A DNA stretch of 64,000 nt from Myxococcota bacterium (GTDB lineage: Bacteria; Myxococcota_A; Polyangia; Polyangiales; Houyiibacteriaceae), in contig JAHDCI010000003.1 of assembly GCA_020629955.1 (NCBI GenBank), forward strand, positions 1 to 64,000, given 5' to 3'. The notes below the pieces were generated by a model that had not been told where the DNA came from, ran no database searches, and saw nothing but the letters and a program-made list of their open reading frames with translations. A program made the position numbers and the translations under genes. The number at the start of each line of letters is the position of its first letter. The first letter of the stretch is position 1. Positions 63,048-64,000 of the stretch are shown one piece after another.

Positions 63048-64000
63048 GTCGCGCATGAGTGGTGCGGAGGGTGCGAGTGAGAATGGCTTGGCGAACAAGC
63101 TTCTCAGTGATGCGGTCTTCGGAAAATATACGCTCATCGCGAAGATCGGCCATGGCGGTATGGCCGAGGTCTTTCTCGCCGCGATTCGTGGCCCCGCGAG
63201 CTTTACCAAGCTCTGTGTGCTCAAACGCCTTCACCCGCATCTCGAAGACGACGAGCGCTTGGTCGGTATGTTCCTCGACGAGGCGCGGCTCGCAGCACGG
63301 CTGAACCACCCCAATGTGGTCCAGACCTACGAGGTTGGAGACATCGCGGGCCTTCACTTCCTCACGATGGAGTACCTCGAAGGTCAGGCGTTCTCGCGGG
63401 TGATGCGCGCGCTCAGCCGGCAGAACATGCAGCTTCCGCTGAACATCGCGATCAAGTTTTTTCTCGATGTTCTGGATGGGCTCGAATACGCGCACAACCT
63501 CAAAGATTTCGACGGTTCGCCGCTGCATATCGTTCATCGCGACATCAGCCCTGCGAATATCTTCGTGACCTATGAGGGCCAGTCGAAGCTGCTCGACTTC
63601 GGCATCGCCCGGGCGACGACTCAAACCGTCGAGACTCGCGCCGGCCAGGTGAAAGGGAAGTTCGCTTATATTGCGCCAGAGCAGGCAGCGCCGGATTCCG
63701 ATCACGACCGAAGAGTGGACCTTTGGGCGTTCGGAGTCGTGATGTGGGAAACGCTCGCGGGACGGCGTCTCTTTAAGGGGGAATCGGAGGTCATCACGCT
63801 TCAGAATGCGCTGAACTCCGAGATTCTTCGTCTCGATGAGTCTGCGGATGGAATCCCGCTCGAGCTTGCGGAGATTGTCGATCGAGCGCTCCAGCGCAAT
63901 CGAGAGGAACGGTACGCCAGCGCGTATGAGATGCGAGAAGACCTCGCGGCATTTGCTCGAGATGCTGGGCTCAGTGCAACCCGCCATGAGGTCGGCCGCT
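63046..64000 (+). CDS. Ser/Thr protein kinase, N-terminal part (runs off the window)
   Basis: From ATG 63046 or in-frame ATG 63055 the frame stays open to the window end (about 318 codons). A short N-terminus precedes a complete Hanks-type kinase domain: 'IGHGGMAEVFLA' (glycine loop), 'KLCVLKRLHPHL' (ATP Lys), 'IVHRDISPANIFVTYEG' (catalytic loop), 'LLDFGIARATTQT' (DFG), 'KGKFAYIAPEQ' and 'VDLWAFGVVMWETLAG'. HRDIS matches the pattern frequent in Myxococcota. Further domains, if any, lie outside the window. Confidence 0.93.
   Translation, partial: MSRMSGAEGASENGLANKLLSDAVFGKYTLIAKIGHGGMAEVFLAAIRGPASFTKLCVLKRLHPHLEDDERLVGMFLDEARLAARLNHPNVVQTYEVGDIAGLHFLTMEYLEGQAFSRVMRALSRQNMQLPLNIAIKFFLDVLDGLEYAHNLKDFDGSPLHIVHRDISPANIFVTYEGQSKLLDFGIARATTQTVETRAGQVKGKFAYIAPEQAAPDSDHDRRVDLWAFGVVMWETLAGRRLFKGESEVITLQNALNSEILRLDESADGIPLELAEIVDRALQRNREERYASAYEMREDLAAFARDAGLSATRHEVGR

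Overview
The window looks like a chromosomal segment of a GC-rich, Gram-negative predatory or soil bacterium of the Myxococcota (former Deltaproteobacteria) type. This is inferred from content, not from a database match. The supporting features are many short lipoproteins, an OmpA-type porin with thrombospondin type 3 repeats, a DUF4388-like protein, several Hanks-type Ser/Thr kinases, a TIGR02147 regulator, mevalonate-pathway enzymes and an MMACHC-like cobalamin protein.

Layout. 1-5872: a small degenerate island in a tRNA-Pro(TGG) gene. It is bounded by a 59-bp direct repeat of the tRNA 3' half and holds an integrase remnant, a frameshifted exo/endonuclease-phosphatase lipoprotein, a kelch lipoprotein and a membrane coiled-coil protein. 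6-13.6 kb: unknown proteins, a Ser/Thr kinase, an SRPBCC protein, a YciI-ECF42 sigma pair, a ceramide-glucosyltransferase-like enzyme and a DUF4388 protein. 13.7-17.9 kb: an MMACHC-like protein, dnaJ, an isopropylmalate-dehydrogenase-family enzyme and an anchored protein. 17.9-20.7 kb: a GMC oxidoreductase operon headed by its own FadR-type regulator, with two matching operators. 20.9-29.9 kb: lipoproteins including a seven-repeat Cys-rich one, a GST, a serine hydrolase-NamZ fusion and an HTTM pair. 30-40.7 kb: an OmpA/TSP3 porin, aroA-cmk-rpsA, an AI-2E family transporter, an MscS channel and an SDR. 40.8-47.8 kb: hrcA, a uracil-DNA glycosylase, two mevalonate-pathway enzymes, a cNMP-binding protein, an ADP-ribosylglycohydrolase and inorganic pyrophosphatase.

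48.0-58.8 kb is a ten-gene minus-strand operon: HAD protein, fatty acyl reductase, second reductase, pyruvyl-transferase-like protein, enoyl-CoA hydratase, ACP, acyl-AMP ligase, lipid kinase, PlsC acyltransferase and TetR. It reads as a self-contained pathway that makes and attaches an unusual lipid, plausibly an alkyl-ether or fatty-alcohol lipid. Two palindromic operators in front of the first gene are the likely targets of the TetR encoded by the last gene. Divergent from it is a single-chain RNA repair enzyme (5' kinase, metallophosphatase and Rnl1/Trl1-like ligase). The window ends with a CaCA antiporter and a truncated Ser/Thr kinase.

The strongest candidates for follow-up are the lipid operon with its degenerate HAD protein and operators, the kinase-phosphatase-ligase fusion, a pair of about 150-bp MITE-like or structured elements at 26.0 and 47.9 kb, and the tRNA-borne island.
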